Shown here piece by piece: positions 6,601 to 6,709 of a DNA stretch of 6,709 nucleotides. Position 1 is the first letter of the stretch. Every line of letters begins with the position of its first letter. The DNA comes from an uncultured Clostridia bacterium (GTDB lineage: Bacteria > Bacillota > Clostridia > HGM11327): positions 1 to 6,709 of the forward strand of contig CAJLXE010000089.1 in the NCBI GenBank assembly GCA_905210525.1, given 5' to 3'. The notes beneath the pieces are model-generated. The model was not told the DNA's origin and made no database searches. It saw nothing but the letters and a program-made list of their open reading frames with translations. The position numbers and the translations under genes are program-made.

Positions 6601-6709
6601 CGTCGTCATCAAGGAAAAGCATCATTGTTGTGTTCCCGCACACAACAATCTGCGGTTTTATATCCGTATAGCTCGATCTCTGCAATACCGTGCTTTCCGA
6701 CTCCCGTAC
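3632..6709 (-). CDS. Partial large exported multidomain protein: beta-propeller, CARDB-like, X2/Ig-like modules, dockerin (5' end missing)
   Basis: The frame is open to the right edge and stops with TAA at 3634-3632, giving 1025 visible residues (numbered from the edge). A TTG at 6685 is an internal leucine codon, not a start; the true start and any signal peptide lie outside. Residues 1-383 show seven strand motifs about 43-64 residues apart, with GKW/GVW-type blade turns, as in beta-propellers. Residues 384-498 and 499-603 resemble CARDB-type Ig modules (NNS, LYNRGN phrases). Residues 619-703 match the X2 Ig-like family (YDKKAGDDIVVKI, YLATLEPNDY, final VTDT). Residues 707-791 look MBG-like (YDGYPI, DAGHYYIRI) and 792-880 form another Ig-like module. 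A ribbon follows with H882, H884, H897, H899, C901, C904, H913, C923 and C926. The dockerin (932-990) has loops DLDENDTVDMDD and DFNSDGKINSDD. A tail with a KRK patch and an acidic end closes it. No catalytic motif is visible. Role inferred: extracellular binding subunit docking to a cohesin. The dockerin call is firm; the middle modules are fold-level guesses. Confidence 0.9.
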   Translation of the reverse strand, partial: VRESESTVLQRSSYTDIKPQIVVCGNTTMMLFLDDDGSDGFNYQHLFYSLYDTAAGKWSTPVRVDSGNLADIEFEAFSNGDKIYVTYIKSGEVTDENKANHSEVISTFEVMVAEYDALKGKFVNHTNISENDSYDMNPQITATDDGIVVVWINNTTGDVFAQNANNVIYMRKYVSGKWEAVKAVTGYGPLITSMDIGRLDGKLYIAAVRDIDCDYSTETDRIVVLIDENGNVTEMKTINNKNDAVKFVNLNGKEMLMWYNGFNLYKVESSQDTPVFIFENGLSGLIPDYKLIQIDTDTYALLYTIQEKYTDDDGNDCCGSDIYAVMFKDGVWSNPVTLTRTADDRYVDGFDVLVYDGNLIIPYISTFADFSNENLYIVSDFMSVQVKLDYDIELSDCKTDSDTLFDGDDLGIWCEIRNNSLIRTEYINIRILDSKGNTVYEQSVPCFIKEGEAVIEYISIPKELLLCGDIYTLYVGPVAASDADPANNSIQLELWYSKARVYADTVVVGDKTMLQYALYNRGNISSNGVLKIYKLDDETETVLYTYEVESLPVGGCFSGFAEISDELYPESGNELIIGVRFESETKELYGTGDETFVYLEKISRNPLIEVKDPNTIVPPTIDMSEIIYDKKAGDDIVVKIIENGCTFSMITGVDESEYYYENGLLTITADYLATLEPNDYYYDIVYRNAGTDVTVTLFIRVTDTTPKEPAVSVDIAGDIYYDGYPIESGVDFTLETESDADISTYWSVDGQEWNSGLPADAGHYYIRIEIAEDLINGYSYKEYVFELEILKNTRAISIPQEVFVSGIRTVGFGLALPTKGALDGTILYGYSKINDASTVEEWLEEGVLPIADTSEIYYIFAKICGGSNYEDAYSIGFAADAHVHEFDDEYSYDMNRHWHSCRYCKARTDEADHTYDNDESKICNVCKAVKYVSGDLDENDTVDMDDAEYLLMHIYFPSEYPLNQDCDFNSDGKINSDDAIYLLKHTQRPADYPLGSGNKASENAIPVKRKIYGEDEEAADDDEES
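3740..3916 (-). other. Dockerin-like domain of the upstream multidomain protein
   Basis: Encodes visible residues 932-990. Loop 1 is DLDENDTVDMDD and loop 2 is DFNSDGKINSDD, both with the 1/3/5/9/12 calcium-ligand spacing. Helices read AEYLLMHIYFP and AIYLLKHTQRP. The YFPSEYP phrase after helix 1 parallels YFPEDFP in the neighbour, so the two dockerins look like one subtype. Loop positions 10-11 are MD and SD; loop 2 thus shares SD with loop 2 of the neighbour. Confidence 0.88.

Noticed and set aside
6683..6685. TTG as the start of the right-hand gene
   Set aside because: Eight more sense codons in the same frame run to the window edge, and no signal peptide or ribosome binding site lies before the TTG; the gene simply begins outside the window.

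Overview
The window holds the 3' part of one very large gene and the whole of a second. Both lie on the minus strand and both encode exported, modular, non-enzymatic-looking proteins that end in a dockerin-like pair of calcium-binding loops. The DNA is moderately AT-rich. The domain set is BspA-type leucine-rich repeats, an X2-like module, CARDB-like modules, Cys/His ribbons and dockerins. This combination is typical of anaerobic gut Clostridia of the Ruminococcus/Oscillospiraceae type. That assignment is inferred from domain style; no taxonomic marker gene is present.

Layout, in the direction of transcription (right to left). Positions 6709-3632: a 5'-truncated gene of 1025 visible codons. 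It encodes a beta-propeller-like region with seven visible strand motifs, two CARDB-like modules, an X2-like Ig module, two further Ig/MBG-like modules, a His/Cys ribbon, a dockerin and an unusual acidic tail. Positions 3631-3521: a 111-bp gap with a long two-tier hairpin (terminator or attenuator) and a strong ribosome binding site. Positions 3520-284: a complete 1078-codon gene for a secreted BspA-like LRR protein. It is built from two tandem copies of one large module, with 8 and 10 LRR units of exactly 23 residues, followed by a dockerin. Positions 283-1: a 12-bp-stem terminator and then non-coding sequence with no convincing gene. No gene is supported on the plus strand.

The two proteins have different binding architectures but a similar dockerin subtype, with the phrase YFPxxxP after the first loop. 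The simplest reading is that both are docked, by cohesin-dockerin contacts, onto a common scaffold or cell-surface cohesin and act there as adhesin or recognition subunits. No cohesin, enzyme domain, LPXTG motif or SLH anchor is visible, so the partner must be encoded elsewhere. The most notable points are two neighbouring dockerin proteins with no recognisable enzyme domain, the large unequal internal duplication with patches of near-identical DNA, and the structured RNA between the genes. I do not see evidence for a wholly new system.
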